Positions 63,658 to 64,000 of a stretch of DNA of 64,000 bases are shown here, in pieces; within the stretch, counting starts at the first letter, position 1; every line of letters starts with the position of its first letter. The notes below the pieces were generated by a model. It had not been told where the DNA came from. It saw only the letters and a program-made list of their open reading frames with translations, and did no database searches. The DNA comes from Nocardioides marmorisolisilvae. Its GTDB lineage: Bacteria > Actinomycetota > Actinomycetes > Propionibacteriales > Nocardioidaceae. The position numbers and the translations under genes are program-made. The stretch covers positions 1,240,001-1,304,000 of the forward strand of contig NZ_CP134227.1 of assembly GCF_031656915.1 (NCBI RefSeq), given 5' to 3'.

Positions 63658-64000
63658 ATGGCGGATCTCGGGCCTCTGGAAGACCTCTCGGGGAGCGACC
63701 TCCTCGCCGAGGTCGCGGTGCTGCACCGAGCCCGCGAGGAGGCCGGCGTGCGGATCCTGCGGGGCGCCGCCGAGTTCGCCTTCGCGAACGGGCCGGAGCG
63801 GTTCGACCCCCGGCTGCGCATCGACGGCGATGAGCGGTTGGTCCGGGTCGGCGGCGAGGGCACACCTGAGGTGGCGGAGTTCGGCCCGGCTGAGCTCGCA
63901 GTCAGGCTCCAGCGCTCGCCGTACGCCGGTCGTCTGCTGATCGCCGACGCCCTCGACCTCCAGTTCCGGCTGCCCCGTCTGTGGGAGCGCGTCGAGCGCC
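63658..64000 (+). CDS. DUF222-type HNH protein, 3' end outside the window
   Basis: From ATG 63658 the frame stays open to the window end (114 codons). The N-terminal region matches the DUF222-HNH protein at 16951-18336 in key places: a long acidic N-terminal segment and the shared LQFRLPRLWERVE (here) / LAFRLPRLWARVQ signature. The HNH domain would lie beyond the window. It is one of the multi-copy families typical of Nocardioides-like genomes. Confidence 0.78.
   Translation, partial: MADLGPLEDLSGSDLLAEVAVLHRAREEAGVRILRGAAEFAFANGPERFDPRLRIDGDERLVRVGGEGTPEVAEFGPAELAVRLQRSPYAGRLLIADALDLQFRLPRLWERVER

Overview
The window is GC-rich chromosomal DNA from a high-GC Gram-positive bacterium (Actinobacteria), most likely a Nocardioides-like member of the Nocardioidaceae. 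This rests on the conserved gene order leuS-degV-comEA-comEC-holA-rpsT ... lepA ... hemW-DUF3097 ... hrcA-dnaJ-rsmE ... phoH-ybeY-corC-(cdd-like)-era ... dgt-dnaG, on genes for 10-methyl branched fatty acids, WS/DGAT acyltransferase and DUF222-HNH proteins, and on many apparently leaderless genes. The genus is an inference; no rRNA is present.

Layout. 1-4593 is the integrase-proximal end of an integrative element sitting at the 3' end of an intact tRNA-Asn gene. It carries a cut-off unknown gene, an intact IS256-family insertion sequence (about 1036-2650, with a 9-bp flanking direct repeat), a tyrosine recombinase and a small helix-turn-helix excisionase-like protein. 4.7-14 kb has dnaG, a YihY membrane protein, a D-2-hydroxyacid dehydrogenase, dgt and a four-gene two-component/ABC-2 exporter operon. 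14-24.4 kb holds era, phoH, ybeY, corC and a degenerate cytidine-deaminase-like gene, interrupted by a siderophore-interacting protein, a secreted GH43-like protein, a DUF222-HNH protein and the bfaA-bfaB pair. 24.5-26.7 kb has an ECF sigma factor overlapping a membrane-anchored GerMN/Gmad2 protein. 26.7-29.8 kb is the rsmE-dnaJ-hrcA heat-shock operon behind a CIRCE operator. 29.9-41.3 kb has a secreted lipase, small enzymes, a PadR regulator, DUF3097, hemW, an endonuclease-like gene framed by two near-identical hairpins, an acyl-CoA synthetase, an APH(6)-type kinase and lepA. 41.4-50.3 kb has a PoxB-like TPP enzyme, an FMN glutamate-synthase-like protein, WS/DGAT, secreted/lipoprotein genes and rpsT. 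50.3-58.7 kb has holA, comEC, comEA, degV and leuS; leuS is preceded by a 10-codon ORF with tandem Leu codons and a GC-rich hairpin. 58.7-64 kb has a sodium:solute symporter with a small membrane partner, an SDR, two tandem secreted GH16-fold proteins lacking the catalytic motif, and the start of a second DUF222-HNH gene.

The genes are mostly housekeeping (replication, translation, ribosome biogenesis, protein folding) mixed with lipid metabolism (fatty-acid activation, methyl-branching, acyltransferase storage) and secreted proteins. No CRISPR array, rRNA or classical multi-gene defence island was seen. The items most worth a second look are the paired covarying hairpins around 35.5 and 36.5 kb, the candidate leuS attenuator, the recurrent TANNNT boxes 6-8 nt before start codons, and three families that seem to have lost active-site residues. 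No gap between genes exceeds about 300 bases.
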